DNA of 64,000 bases, taken from assembly GCA_036852015.1 (NCBI GenBank), contig JAANDG010000023.1:496001-560000 (forward strand). Reading direction: 5' to 3'. Both the position numbers and the translations under genes were made by a program. The DNA comes from Pelodera strongyloides (taxonomy: Eukaryota; Nematoda; Chromadorea; Rhabditida; Rhabditidae). Positions 41,747-55,138 of this stretch are shown here, in pieces. Every line of letters begins with the position of its first letter. Positions within the stretch are counted from its first letter, which is position 1. The notes below the pieces were generated by a model, which worked only from the letters and a program-made list of their open reading frames with translations, ran no database searches and was not told the DNA's origin.

Positions 41747-44561
41747 CCCTGGAATTGAAATTGAAGTAAAAAGAGGAAAAACAATGTAAATAAATAAAAT
41801 GAGAACAAACGAAAAGCACGAAAAGTAAAAATGTGAGAAAAACAAACAGGGAAACGATGTTTGTAAATGACAGAAAAATGAGAGTCGGCAAAAGTAACGA
41901 ATTTTCATATAATGTCATGGGACCTGTGATCGCTGTCGCACTGTGACGTCTAGTGGGAATTTTAATTTTAATTTTATTCAATAAGGAACTGTAAAATTAA
42001 ATTGCTTCTGTTATCTCAAAAATACAGCTCTATATCCGTAAGGTACACATAATTATAAAAAGGTTAACTCCCCAAAGTAATTATTTACGAAAACAATGGC
42101 AATTTAAAAAGAAACAGTGATATGTCTAGTGCAAATTGAACACTTCATGGAAAAAACCACCCGACTTGCAAGTACCGTATCAAATAGAAATTATTACATG
42201 AACTTTCAAAGGAAATGACACAATCGTTCTCTCTCTCTTTCTTTTTCTTTCTTCTTCTTCTCTCTCTCTCTCTATATATATATCTCTCTTTCAATTTGTG
42301 TCGCCTTGCGCATCGTATTCTTTCAGACAAAAGACAGGTTTTATTGTAGACAAAAAATAGGAGAAATTTGTTTAAAAGAGCAATGTGTTAACAATAGGCG
42401 AGCCTATGTATAAATGTATAATTCGTATATTTTGCAATATATAGTTGATGGCACTTTGCGGTAGCCGGTATTTAGCCCAAAGGCATGCAAATCAGCGGGC
42501 GGAATAGACAGCCAGATGGCGAGAGTGAAGAGAGTGCAGAGAACTGCAGACACCGCAACGCGATACGCACGCGAGCTGATGTGTCCGGAAAAATTTGGTT
42601 TTTGTATGGAAATATACGATGAAAGAGTGGGAAGCACAGAGATGAGGAGCGAAACTGAGAGAGCACGCTACAAAAAGGAGCGCAACAGAAAAAAAGAGAT
42701 AGAGAGTACGCCGCCGAGAACAAACTACAGCAGAGTGTATAGAGGCTGCAATTGTCAAAATGTAACACGACTGATTACGATGTACGGCTGATACAATGAG
42801 ACAATCATTCAATTGAAACGTGCATTGTAACTTGGCACCTGGCTTATACTGGATGCAACAACGAGATACAAAGTGGGCACGCTTAGCTATTGGACAACAT
42901 ATAAAATATGAACATCGACGTGTTGTCCATTGTTGTTCACGTACGTACATGTGTGGAGTTTGACTTAAAAAGTGCAATATGAATGATATGAACAAACACA
43001 ATTCGCCGAACAATCAGGCGGGGGTTGTTGAATGTGAGGATTGTTTAAATTCATACATTGCTGTTTCAATTTGAAAGCATTATTGGAAAATATTGTGTAA
43101 AAAGAAAGTGTATACAGGGAGAATTAAATCAACAAACTAGCTATCAACAGGGACTCGTGCAAACAACGCTTCGATAGTAGTAAGGAATGTGCTGCATATT
43201 ATACAATGAAACCATATTCAACAAATTGCAATCGCATGCCGTAATGCATAAGGTACGTAAGATATGCTGCGTCGTGCCGCAGGGTCTGTATTTTTCATTC
43301 CTCAACACATGCTCTCCGTTTGTTCATAAAGGTACACAAAAGCAACCCGCAAGTGCAACGAAACGTGTATGAACTTTTGTTCGCTTTTTATTGAAAAGAC
43401 GGACGTAACAATAGCACAATAAATGATAAAGAGAACCGACTTGCTACTCAAATTAAACGCTTTTGCTCCAGGTAGACAAACATCTAAAGTATCCATATCG
43501 AATATTACAGTTTAAAGGTTTTGGGGATCCTAATCGAATAGTCAGAAAAACTTAAGTTGTCAACTGCAACATCCAAACATTATCTTGTTCCTTTTTCGGG
43601 ACACATCTTTAGCATATAAATTGTCCAAACATCGCTGTTTTCTTAGTACTATTTACTGGGCTAAAATTAGGTCAGCATTAGCTTCTGGAACGAACAAAAG
43701 GGCGAGTAGTTTATTGCTTCGTGACCATTCCCTGAATGTCTGTATTGACCAAAGCCTGCAGGGCTGACTCTGCGCTCTGTTCGCTCGGGTGGTCTCACAA
43801 TATTTGTTTTTCCTGCACAAACATTGCAACATCTTTTCTTTTTAGCTGTCAGCCATAGAGCCCTGGTTAGAATTATGCGCATTACCGTTACGGCAATGGA
43901 AGGTATATAACAAAAATAATACACAACAATGTACAATGAAAGAGCAAAATTATTGGAGTAGAAGTCGAGCACTGAAGTTATGAAGAACACATTCATTTTA
44001 TAGCATTACTCTCACTATTCATTTCATACAAATTTATCGACTAACTTTTGTTTACGTCGATTTTTATAATTTATCCAATCACGTTATTACTTGTGCTTTG
44101 AAGAAGAACTAAACCTCTACAGAAGTGTTTGTCCTTGAATACGCTATGTTTGGTCTGATTTTCAAGAGTTCGCTTAGTCGTTCACTGTCAGTTCTACGTA
44201 GGTAGTTATAGTTTTGATTTTCCTGACGGCTTTATTGAAGTATAGGAATTTTGGGTTGAGTGCAGTCAAGCTAGTTGTGAATACAAGTTGAGGTCGGAAG
44301 CATGTGAATTCGATGTTCTGCAGGGTTGCCATTTAAGCGTCTGTGTCATTACTCTTCAGAAATTAAGACGGTGGTTTGATTTTCTTTTGGAGTGTTATTA
44401 CATTATGTCGCGACTGTTTGAGGCAGAGCCTGCTATATGGCACTAGAACAATTTGGATATTCATTTATTTATTAAAAAGTTTATTATCTGCATTGCAAAG
44501 TAATCCGTTCTTCATACAGAAAAGAAGCAGAAGTATTTCTGGGTATCTTTTGCCAACCATA
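41747..44561. other. Intergenic region upstream of SURF4
   Basis: Contains a CT/TA-rich microsatellite at about 42225-42290 and a moderately GC-rich stretch at 42480-43020, where long but unspliced open frames occur on both strands. It may hold the SURF4 promoter and an outron. No exon chain is supported. Confidence 0.45.
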
Positions 44562-45604
44562 TTAGTTTCCTTTGCGGAAGCGTCCCAAGAACCCGTTGCT
44601 CTTGTTGGACTTGCTGTCTTCGTCAACAACTGAAAGTGACTCAGTCGACTTTCGCACTCCATCTTTCTCTAAAAGTTGTCCCTAATCGTTGAAAATACGG
44701 ATCTACTTCATTTCTCTATAATCAGCGTTTGTTTTCTATGATGCCCTGTTTCGATTGTGAAAATTTATTGGAAGCGAAATACCGAAACACTTCGAGAAGA
44801 CCATCATTCTTATGCAGCTTATGCAAATGAACAGAAATTAGAATAAAAAATCGAGCTAAATTCGAGCAACTTTGCATAAATACGTAAGAATTCAGCTGTC
44901 CATGATGCGATGCAAAAATCGGCCGGTATTTCGCTTTAAACAAAATGTTATAAACAAAGAAAAATCACCCTTCTGCGACGACAAAAAGCGCAGATTGTTC
45001 AGCGTGGTTCTGAAGAACTTCGGATCACGATCCAGGAAGAACTGAAACATGCTTTAGATTTATAGAAAGAGAGAGTTCAAGTTTATTTATATGTCTTTTC
45101 TACAGACGTTGGAGGGTCTATTTCCTTATTTGTATTAGTATTAGCACATATAACATATAACTGACTGCTCCATCAATATCTCTCGGTGGAAGTTTGTCCT
45201 CAGTCAAGTCAGTTTCCAAAAGCACAACAAAATGTTGGAAAAGATCACTCGAACGGTCAGCCAATAAAGTCTTCAGATAGGTATCAAATCTGAAATAATT
45301 AGTGAAACCTATTCGGTCATTCTACGTTCGATCTGGTCGCTTTCTAAACTCGTATACGCCATTGGCTTTATCATTTCTACACAAGAAAAATAACCATTAT
45401 ATAAATGAAATAATTCTATAGACATCCTAAATTCGTTTTTTTTTAATCTTCATCAAGCCTTACGTGACGAGCAGTGCATTTACTTAGTTTGTTCTTTATT
45501 TTAAATTGCTAAAGAGAAGCTCACCTCGTTCCGCCCGCATTGACCGTGATGATGTCCGTGTGTTTGTATGAAATCTTCGAAGTCGTACTTTCTGTGGACG
45601 ACAT
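44562..45604 (-). CDS. BTB/POZ protein of KCTD type (central exon unresolved)
   Basis: Exons found: 45525-45604 (from ATG), 45166-45289, 44969-45041 and a last exon 44562-44681 ending TAA. The first three join in phase and give a T1/BTB signature: ITVNAGGTRFDTYLKTLL at the start of the fold, then FFLDRDPKFFRTTLNNLR, the KCTD/T1 'DRDPxxFRxILNxLR' motif. The family motif normally follows VxLNVGGxxF, as here. The third exon leaves one base while the last needs phase 0, so at least one exon between 44682 and 44968 is missing from my model. The C-terminus is Ser/Lys-rich (VDEDSKSNKSNGFLGRFRKGN minus a few residues). KCTD proteins are usually oligomeric adaptors for Cullin-3 ligases or other partners; which one applies here is unknown. 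The start could be further upstream, because the frame stays open into the preceding acceptor at 45650. Confidence 0.72.
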
Positions 45605-45659
45605 GCTCAATGACCTCAAAGCGCCAGAGTTTGGTGACCTGAGCAAACCTGAGAAGAAA

Positions 45660-47303
45660 GCAATTTAGAATATTATCAATATATAAAAGACGCAATATAT
45701 CCTAGCAAAACGACGAGAAGAAGGTAGAAAAGAGGTCTTATACCAACCTAAATGACAGAATTGCATCCACAAGCGGTGCCGTTTCACAATAACGACTCAC
45801 TCTCCTTTTCACACAATCGGTGTAAAGTAGTAATTAATAAGCAGCGTTGTCGAGAATTTGGATGACAACTTTTTATGGGCGACGATCTTATTGCCTATTC
45901 CCTTACACACACAAGAATATCGGACCACGCAGACCTATTGATTCACTAACCCAATAAAATGCACATTCACATGCAAAGAAGCCAATATTTAATCACGCTT
46001 TCGAAATGTCGAGTAAGGTTTGAGGAGGAGCACTTGGACTGTTAGGCTAAGTGCCTGGCTGTAACTGGAAGGATGATCATGATACAAAAATCTACTGCAT
46101 GAATTTAGGCGACTCAACTTTACCGAATGTTGAGATCGGAAAAAATACACGAACAGTGAAGAATAAAGAAACCCACATGAATATGCCTTCCCATGTTTGG
46201 AATGTTTATTCTCATGAGTCATTTAATCAAAAAGCGACTGATCAATGATTTATATTGATGGTGTTTGGAAATGATTTGTTTGTTTTCTTAAGTTGCATAA
46301 TATCTTCAAAAGTTTCAAAAAGATGCTGGTAACTGTACAATGTGGAGCTAAGGTGCGGATTCGGAGATCCGGATTTTACAGTAAATCATCGCTAAATATT
46401 GTTTTAATGTTTGGAGTGACTGAAAACTCGGACACCCATTCAAATTGAAGTGACTCAGTTGAGTGGGTACTGTATGAAAGAGAGGCATTCGTTTGTCCCA
46501 GAAAAGAGGTCCATATTCCAGTAGAGGCCAGAACACTGTGCGAATTTCCACTCCAAATCACCCATAAATTCAGCACTGAATTATCGCTTAAACAATAAAA
46601 GTCTTATTAAACGATGTGCATGTGGGTGGTTAGAGGGGTTTCGTAAGCACACAGTCATGTTTGAATAAGTTTTAGTAAATAATTATGCTTAACGCATCTT
46701 TACTCCCACATAAATAAGCGTGCAACATCACGGATTTGTAAGCAATTATTTTGTACAGTTTTCTATTTTTTTTTCGACATTCTTCAAGAAATCGTTTATT
46801 GACTTGGTATGAATTTTCATGTGTGCGAAATAACAAAGAATTAACAAATCCGACAGGTACAAGTTTATTGAAGGAATGTTTTAGAGCTCGCTAGGGAAAG
46901 TTTTACTTGTTAGTGCCACGGGGATAGTGTACCCGGATAAATGATTTGTATAATGCTAGATCTTTTAGACTGGAAAAAAAGAAGGAGAGAGAGTGCGAAA
47001 CTAGGAAGCTTCCATTACAGCTATAGCATAATAATAATAAAAACTATTTATAGGAGAACCAATTTTGAAAATATAATCTAACAACGCAACATAATGAAAA
47101 ACTGGTCCGAAAAACTGAAAGATAGATAATTAAAGACAGGAACACTGCTATACAAACACTATTTTTTTGAATGGCTGAGAAGCATTGCTTTTAAACACCA
47201 TGCTTTTCGTCATACGTTTGAAATGAAAATATACAAGTTCTTTTTCTATTCATATGATTGAGGCGCATTCTCTGTTTGTTTCACAATACAAATTGTGAGG
47301 TCC
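45660..47303. other. Intergenic, nothing supported
   Basis: AT-rich DNA between the BTB gene and the first of the CGGxGSC genes. No exon chain or repeat was recognised. Confidence 0.5.
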
Positions 47304-50300
47304 TTAGTTTTGAGATACGGTCGCATAGATCCAATGACATCCAATCATTCCGGCCTTCGATCCGTGAAGAAGATCATTTAGTTCCTTTGGTTCTAGCTTG
47401 TTGATGGGGTGGTCGAATAATCTGGCAGCAATGACTAGAGGAATCTCCTGAAACAGTGCACAACTGTAGGGTTTTCTTTCGCAAGGCATCTGGTTATCCT
47501 CAGTGATGTTATGAACAACACAATTAAATGCGATATTGCTTTTGGGCATCTAGTTCACTGAGCATTTTTGGCTTAATAGTAATCCAGGTGTCTCGAAAAA
47601 CCGCACATTTACCAATATTTACACATATTGTGCATGATAAAAGATTACCAAAAATAGTTTACGAGAAAATTCAGAACAAATTTACCCCAGAGCGTGCACG
47701 GGATGAGACGAAGAGCTCCCATAATTGTTCAGCACGGCTAGTGTTCTAAAATGTAAATGAGTTCTTTCTTGGTATTTCACACTATTTTTTTTTAATTGTT
47801 AATAATATATCACATTATTATATTTAGAAGATTATTATATTTAGAAGATATTCATGGAATGCTTACCTGATCAAGGAATGGCAGCAGTTCATTCTTAGTG
47901 GGAAGGCATACACGGAGTGAGAGATCCTTGTAGTCGCCAGCGGCAAGTCCCTACAATTATGGGGATCAGACAAACATTGTCTCTAACATATAATTAAAAT
48001 ATTCGGCTGATAAATAGGCTCAAATAAATATTCATAATACTCACCTGTGCAGAGCATTGCGCAGGCTTATCACCTTGGAAGATTTGCACAAAGTTCCTTA
48101 GGTTTCCACCCATTGTGCGGCAGATATCACAGTGAACACTGGAAATTAAGAAAATTCTATTCACAAACCGATCTCAGAATTGATAATAATCATACCGAAT
48201 GGAATCGTGCTGCACCATTGCAAATTACATGCAAACATTTTGAAAACTTGAAATGTTTCGCCTACTTAATTATTGATTCGCAACCGTCATCAATCATTTG
48301 CCTATTATGGTCTTCGAAAGAAACCTTCAGTACTATCCAAACGTTTGATTCGGTTAACTTATGAAGCTCACAAGCTCATTGAATGATACAGTAGCATACC
48401 ACGAGCCGATTCCTCCGCATCCTTGTGAATCAGCATTCACACATCTCTCGGGCTTTCCATGGATTCCGATTCTAGTTTCCAAGTGTACGTAGTACTTCTT
48501 GGAACCGTCCAAGCCGGGAGGGAACACCTAGAAAAGTGGCAAATCCATCTAATTGGTCTATTTGGTATTCTTTTACACCTCCGTTCTTTTTTTTGTGCGC
48601 ATATTCTCTTGATTTTGATATTTTTATCGGCGTCAGCTAGCAACAAACATATGTTTATCCTATATGCAGGAAGTCGACCAAGTGCAACTACTTGTTAGTG
48701 AAAGAGATGCAGTCACTCCACACGAGTCGTTTATTACTTGGCTTCATTGTGACTAGCACAGTGTGACTACTTTGCAAAAATCAATTCGCACAAGGCAAGG
48801 AACGGTGAAGCAATGTTTCCTGTTGCAACACGAGATCGATCTTGTCAGGATTGATAGAAATTCGTTTTTTTTGCAGACCTATCTCCGAAATCGAAATGAC
48901 GTGAAATAATGTGAAAAAGTAAGCTGGACGATATTTTACAACTATGTTCATTGGTCAGTACAACTATATTGCTGATTACCACTCCTTTGAGAAGATTAAA
49001 AACATTTTTATAGTTAATCACCGTCGGTGTAGTGAAAAACAACTAGAAACTATCGAAAGACCTCATAGTGGCATTCGATAATCCACAGGATTCTGAAGCG
49101 CCTATTATGGCGGGGGCTACTCAAAATTAGCACAAATGTGATACACATCCAGAGAAATTAGGCGAAAGGTCGCGGTTCCGTTTTCAATATCGCTGACGTG
49201 ATAAGAGACACAACGTCACACACACACACACTGCAAGATAAACGAGAACAGGAAACGGACAAGTTAAAGCAATGTTTCGTAGGAAATGTGGATAAATTAG
49301 AAAATCCATTACCTCTACTTTACCTCCAGCCATTCGGAAACACTTGTGCCCCTGGCTATTGGTTTCTTCAATGAATTGCACACCCGCATTTTTATATGAT
49401 GGAAACTTTATCCGTAAGCTGTCCTTGTTGGGGCCTGAAAATATTGCATTGGATAAGAATCGAGAAGTGATGTGTGCGTGGATTACGGTTTGTCATGTTT
49501 CTTTTAGATGAAACGGTTGCTCAACTATCCGGATCTTATCGATTAAAAAATGTTCTGCCAAGTTGCGTGGAAGAGTGAAACATGTTGCGGCACCGGTTTG
49601 TAATAACATTTGAGAAAACCAGTACAGTGAGAGAACGAATTGCATGTACAAGCTCTTCTCTTCACACCAGTTCTTAACAATACCTTTATACTAAGCTTTT
49701 CATGCAGCAACGCCAGTCAAAAAGAAGTGCGGCTTAAGCTAAGATTAGCGGACAATAGGATATGATGCGTGAGGAATATCCGAAGTTATATGCAAGACTT
49801 GGCGGGAATAAAGGGTTTTGTCTGCATTGAATATATAAGAGCAAACCTTCACAGCAAAACAATTGTCAAGAGAATGAAGATGAAGAATGGATCATACATA
49901 TGAACAAAATTATTAGGTTTAAAGGCAATCAATAATAGATTCGATGAAGGAATGTTGTAATTGAGATAAAAAAAATTTTTCGGATTCATATGAAAAATTT
50001 TAGATTTGTATGTAGAAAATTTATTTAGTTTTGGAATTCCAATTGAAGCATTTAAATGTTATATTCCAGGAAAAACATCCCTCCAAAAATACAGCATAAC
50101 TATGGGATCATGCATATCTGATCTGCTTTGGGATGACAAGACATTTTATTATTGTTTTCAGAAGTGAAATTAAAGATCGGACAGACATGCAAAATTGCAT
50201 ATTTTCGCAAAGCATAAGGAGTTTATGATTTCGTTAACATTGACAGAAGTTTGTCATGTTGAACGGAAATGAAACTTTTCAAGACACAACGAACGAACAA

Positions 50301-50445
50301 ATACGCATACTGTGTGGGAAAAATGGCCCTTACCTGTACTTGACGAGCATGGGAAATGCCTTTCAATCTTCACGGAAATATCCTGAATAGCATATGATGT
50401 GGCTACTAGGCAGTAGAAGAAAAGAAGCAACGATCGGCAGCTCAT
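47304..50445 (-). CDS. Secreted CGGxGSC-family protein, paralogue C, 247 residues
   Basis: Seven exons: 50334-50445, 49313-49434, 48400-48527, 48045-48138, 47867-47950, 47686-47745 and 47304-47447 (TAA); junction phases are 1, 0, 2, 0, 0, 0. Signal peptide: MSCRSLLLFFYCLVATSYA. Family features: RHFPC in exon 1, GHKCFRMAGGKVE in exon 2, CVNADSQGCGGIGS in exon 3 joined to CVHCDICRTMGG in exon 4, VCLPTKNELLPFL in exon 5 and MIGCHWIYATV in exon 7. It is the most divergent of the three neighbours and is shorter because exons 5-6 are reduced. No family name recognised; a secreted, disulfide-bonded role is inferred from signal peptide and conserved cysteines. Confidence 0.8.
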
Positions 50446-51944
50446 TGTCAGATCCAGACCGTAGACTCGACACCCGCACACAGCTCTGCGCGGGAGCGCT
50501 GCACGCCCCGCCCACGCCCACGCAAGCACACACCCGCAGACACAATGACAAGAGAGTTAGAGCAATTGAAATCAGTTCGGAGAAGGAGCAGTCCTGGCTG
50601 AGGTGATGACCATCAATAAGAACAAGAGGAAAATATTGAGGAAGTAAACTGAAAAATTTCACAATGTGATCTCACAATTTTAAGCGTCATAACATAAAAT
50701 TGCTCTTGAATAACATTAAGTTTTGCTCGGAAACTTCAACAGTCACGCACCGCAAATGGAAAACGACTGTTTGTTTTTGAAACACACTATGCTACTTTGT
50801 GCGGGAGAGGTGCTGGGTGAGGCACGTGTCGCGTCAATGAATGTCACTTACTTCACTGGAACTTTGAGATGTATACTCGAATATATTGACAAACTACCGC
50901 ACTGACTGGCGAGGACTGCATTCTAATTAATAATATACCAGAACGACCTGTGCGACTTTCAAATTGAAACTTTTTTTCAAGTGAATGTTTTGAATTATCA
51001 TTAACAAACACACAAGGAAACGGTGTCATTACAAATAAAAACGCGTGTCAGTATCTTTCACCTTTCCAGTATCCCTATCGTTTTTTAAAAACAACGAAAT
51101 GTTTATTTCTACGAATATTTTCCTTAAAGACCCAACCCACGTATAAAAAGTTTTTCCCGTTTATTCTGTGATAAAACTTCAGGTTACTAAAACGTCTCTG
51201 CGAAAACCGTTTTGCATAATATGCAAATTGGGGGGATTTATTAGCAAATGAAGATCCACAACTATTTACCGTAGTCAGCACCCAAAAATAGCCAAACACG
51301 GGTTTCTTGACTTGCACGGGGTTGAAAACTCAGAAGAATATGTTGACATTGATTAAATCAGTATCAGGAAGCATTTTGCTGTGCAACACATGGTATTTTG
51401 AGGCCAGAAACGCATTTTCAAGCTCAAACTGCGGTTAATTTCTGAGGATCGATCTTCTTTTCTGGATAACTTGTCTAAATTTGCATATTATGTAAAGCGG
51501 TTTTCGCAACCACGTTTGATGAGTCTGGGAAATTTATAACAGAAAAATCGGCGAAAACTTTCAGTACGTGGGACTGAACCTTTAAACCCTAACCACATCA
51601 AGGACAGAAGCGGTAACAATTTTTCGACTCTTTCATGATGTTTGGTTAAGGTTTTTCTAATGGCGTACTCTATGATGCGTCCTCTTCTCACTACAAATGG
51701 GAGACAATGGAAGTTCATTTAAATGAAACATTTAAATTTCATTTAAATGACCGAAGGACAGTCCATTCTTATTGATTCTCTGATGCTCCTCCATAAACGC
51801 TCTATTTCTCAGTTCCTTTATTTTAATTCTCTCTCATTAGATTAAGCCGATGAACGTTTGGCAGACAGTCCTTTCATTGTTGAAATTGCCATTGTCATGG
51901 TCAAAATAGAACCGCTCAGGTGACAAAACGTCAGAAATTGGAAG

Positions 51945-52025
51945 GAGAGGGAGCGAGAGAGAAATGAGCGAGAAAGAGAGAGAGAGAGAAATAAATGGGA
52001 TAGAAAGAGAGACAGAGAGAGAGAA
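51945..52025. repeat. (GA)n-rich microsatellite
   Basis: Imperfect GAGA repeats interrupted by AAATGG and ATAGAA words. Confidence 0.85.
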
Positions 52026-52410
52026 TTGACCTAGGATGAGAAAAAAATAGAAAATGAGTGACACAGACTTCACTTTTGAAGCAAATGAGAGGGAACGTGA
52101 ATATTCATGCAATAATTCATGGTATGATTCAGAAAAAAATCAGTATACGCCAACCCACTAAAATTAACTACATAAAAATAAACAATTTTACATGTACGTA
52201 AGCACAAAAGGGCTACATATGAAAATATCCCATTGCCTTCAACGAATTGAAGTTGAGCGTGGTCGTTCGAGCTTCACGAAAGGAAGCTTGGTTAAAACTG
52301 CAAACTTTATTCTCAAAAATAGAAATATTTATTGAAGTCAAGATATTGTAAGTGATACCGTGATATTGAAACGATCCAGGCTATAATGATTGTCCGATCA
52401 TCCGCATTAA

Positions 52411-52869
52411 AGGGACAGGCCAATCAAAATAAACATATATTTACGATTTCATGTTATTTTTTATTAGCAGCGTTTATTACAATATATACACACTAATTTT
52501 TATCCACATTCACCCCGGGGAACTTTTTTGCGCCGAGCCCAACTCATCAGGGTACCGTATTTGCATCCATTTAGTCCTAATAATTCTTTTACTTCTCGTA
52601 TGTTATAACACAGTTACAAAATTACGCATGAGAGAATACGCTCAATAAAGAGGTGCCAAGAGAAAAAAACCGGGAGAGCAGACAACCAGAACGGATAGAC
52701 AACGAGAGGAAGGGCCAGGTAACGGTATACATTTGTGGATGCGCTCGTCGGAAAAAGTTCCCCGGGGTGAATGTCGATAAAATTTGGTTTGCATATATTG
52801 TAATAAACACTTTTAATGAAAATTAAGACGAAATCGTAAATATATGTTTATTTTGATGGGCCTGTCCCT
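52411..52869. mobile_element. Foldback MITE, 459 bp, TTAA-flanked (second subfamily)
   Basis: Ends AGGGACAGGCC and GGCCTGTCCCT, with intact TTAA on both sides (52407-52410, 52870-52873). The inverted arms of about 160 bp share words such as AAACATATATTTACGATTTC and CACCCCGGGGAAC. Terminal sequence resembles the AGGGATAGG family, the interior differs. No coding capacity. Confidence 0.88.
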
Positions 52870-53294
52870 TTAAACCCTAAGATGTGTGTGTAATGGCGCG
52901 TTTTGATCAATTAATCCAAGTATTGATCGAACAATTGATCTCAGCTGCGAGCAAATTGCCTATATCAAAATTGTTAATTCCTACTTCATGTTCTTTCATG
53001 AACCGCTTTTTTGGGGCCACATAAACTTAAATTTCTGAACGACATCAGAAAGAAACGAACTCTTTATTCACGGTAGATGACTAAAACGAATCCCAAAAGT
53101 AAGTGACAAAAAAAATAAATACATCTTGCACAACAATGAATTGTTCGCGAATTAAAGTAATTTTCACATCAATATGTACAGACAGTCATTTCTCGACATT
53201 AGTGCTTTCCTTATTCTCAGTATCATGAAACCTTAACTGAGTGAGTGATATGTAAGTATTGTAGACTTCTGTAACAGTAGCACCCCCTTCGCAT

Positions 53295-55138
53295 TTATTT
53301 GTTAACTCGAAGGTTTCCGTAAATTTTGTGACATGCCACGTACACTTGCTGTTCTTTCAACATTTTGTTGAAGGGAAGACTCCAGTACACGTCAGCCGGC
53401 AAAGGCTCGTCCTGTAAAAGGAGGATTTAGCAAAATAAGCCAGCTGCAGAACTTCATCTATAAGCGTGCTATTGAAAGGAACCAGTATCGAAGTTGACCG
53501 AAAACCTATAACCGAATTGGTCGCATGAACTACGTAGAAGAACATGGGTCATGTTCAATATACGGTAAAATCATTTGTCAGGCCTTACCTTGAAGAAACT
53601 CTTCTTTGTCTTCCTATAGACACTCTCAATCCGTTGTTGTGTTTGCATCTGTTTGCTGACGTCAGAGTCGAATACGTACACTGTAGCGAAGATGCCCATT
53701 GCTCGAAGCGAGCTGCCATCCTACAAATAAACTTTCGACTAAATCTTTTGATAACATTAAAAGTGGAAAATTCTGGCATATTTTACCTACGTGTGTTTCA
53801 AGGAAAGCAATGCTAGCCTCACAAAATCAACCGCACAATGAAAAATATTGATGTAACAGCCCCACCTCACTCTGTAGCAGTTGGAAGAAGCTTTCCTTTG
53901 TAAGACCCTGTGCTTTGATAATTTCCTCAATTCTCGGAAGACAGAAGACCAATTTCAGGTTCTCATAAACACCTTTCCGCAGGCCATCCTAAAAATTGTG
54001 GGTGAATTTATACAAACAAGACAGTTCCCAAAGTAAAAGTTCCCAGCCAATGTTCAGGAGAATTAGTAACTTACATACAAGTTTAAACTCGAAAGTCAAA
54101 ATCTAAACGTGCTGAAACCTCGACACAACTTACTGTGCATTTGATTGGTTTTCCATCGAGTAGCAGTTGAGCCTTCACTCCTTGGACGTCACCGAAAGTC
54201 TTGCAAGCATTGCAGTACAGGCTGACAGAATATTATAAAGTAATCATCGACTGGTTTTACTAGCATGGATTGCTTTCTAGGAGCCACTTTTGATTGTTTA
54301 TTTTAATAAATTTTGAGGAAGAGGTTGCGTTTCTAATACATGAGTAAGTACGTTTAAGAAAAAAGGTCTGCCATGTCAATGGTTGGAACTAACCAAGAAC
54401 CAAAACCTCCACATCCGTCGGCTCCTTGCTTCTGACAACTCTCAGGCACTGCCTTTTTATTAGCCGAATTTCTGATTTCCAAATAAATGGAGAAGTCGCC
54501 TCCGAAATCCTGAAATTCATTCAAAACTAATGAACTTGCATCAGTTCAGGTCATCAAGGGAGAAATATTGTTAGATAAGCCGTAATGACGCTCCAGTCTG
54601 CAAGGTGCAAAACTTAGACGACTGATCGTCAAGACAATGTTGAGTGTTAGTAATCACCTCCAATACGTTCACTCTTCCTCCAATCGCAAAACATCCTTTC
54701 TGTCCTGCGAGCGCCTCAAGTTTCGGTCCCTTACGCTCGTTTCCGGACTCAAATTCCAACTTTTTCGTCCACTTGGCACCTAAAGCAAACCTCTATTTGT
54801 TTTTCTTTAAGATAAGCTAGATAAGAAGAGACACAAATAAATGTTGTTTATGCGCATTTAGAATCGTAATATGTCAGGTAATTGGTGCGCAAATGGTTCA
54901 ATGGTGGACCCAAAGATAATACTGCTTTGTTGACAGTCGGAAACACATAGTGAACTGGATAATTAAGATGGCTGGGGTTTCTAATTGTTAGGATTGTCTG
55001 AAAGAGAAACTGTGACAAACTTGATCCGTGTCCACACGGTTGGTGCTTTATCAAGTCCATCGTGAATGAAATATCATCACCAATGTCTACCGCCGAAACA
55101 ACTAACAACACCGTTGTTAGAATTAACAACGACCTCAT
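53295..55138 (-). CDS. Secreted CGGxGSC-family protein, paralogue B, 271 residues
   Basis: Seven exons: 55021-55138, 54658-54779, 54394-54509, 54134-54221, 53866-53988, 53589-53720 and 53295-53411 (TAA); phases 1, 0, 2, 0, 0, 0. The start is chosen because a TTTCTTCAG acceptor abuts this ATG directly; two upstream in-frame ATGs would lie in the outron. Signal peptide: MRSLLILTTVLLVVSA. Features: KHQPCGHG, GQKGCFAIGGRVNVLE, CQKQGADGCGGFGS joined across the intron to CLYCNACKTFGD, VYENLKLVFCLPRIEEI, ATVYVFDSDV, VYWSLPFNKML and VACHKIYG. It aligns with paralogue A exon by exon. The donor of exon 5 is non-optimal (GTGGGG), and a better GTGAGG five bases earlier would break the frame. Confidence 0.83.

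Larger units (their letters stand above)
50446..53294. other. Spacer between paralogues C and B
   Basis: No fourth family copy was found here. The region holds a GA-rich microsatellite (about 51945-52025) and the TTAA-flanked foldback element at 52411-52869. Confidence 0.55.

Noticed and set aside
42492..43013. Open frame of 173 codons on the minus strand
   Set aside because: No splice partners and low-complexity, Cys/Ser/Phe-rich composition without family features. Another open frame overlaps it on the plus strand, so it is probably a chance result of local base composition upstream of SURF4.
44700..44860. Candidate middle exon of the BTB gene
   Set aside because: A phase-compatible frame exists after a TTTAG at 44855, but the donor is weak and the peptide is not KCTD-like, so I left the exon unresolved.
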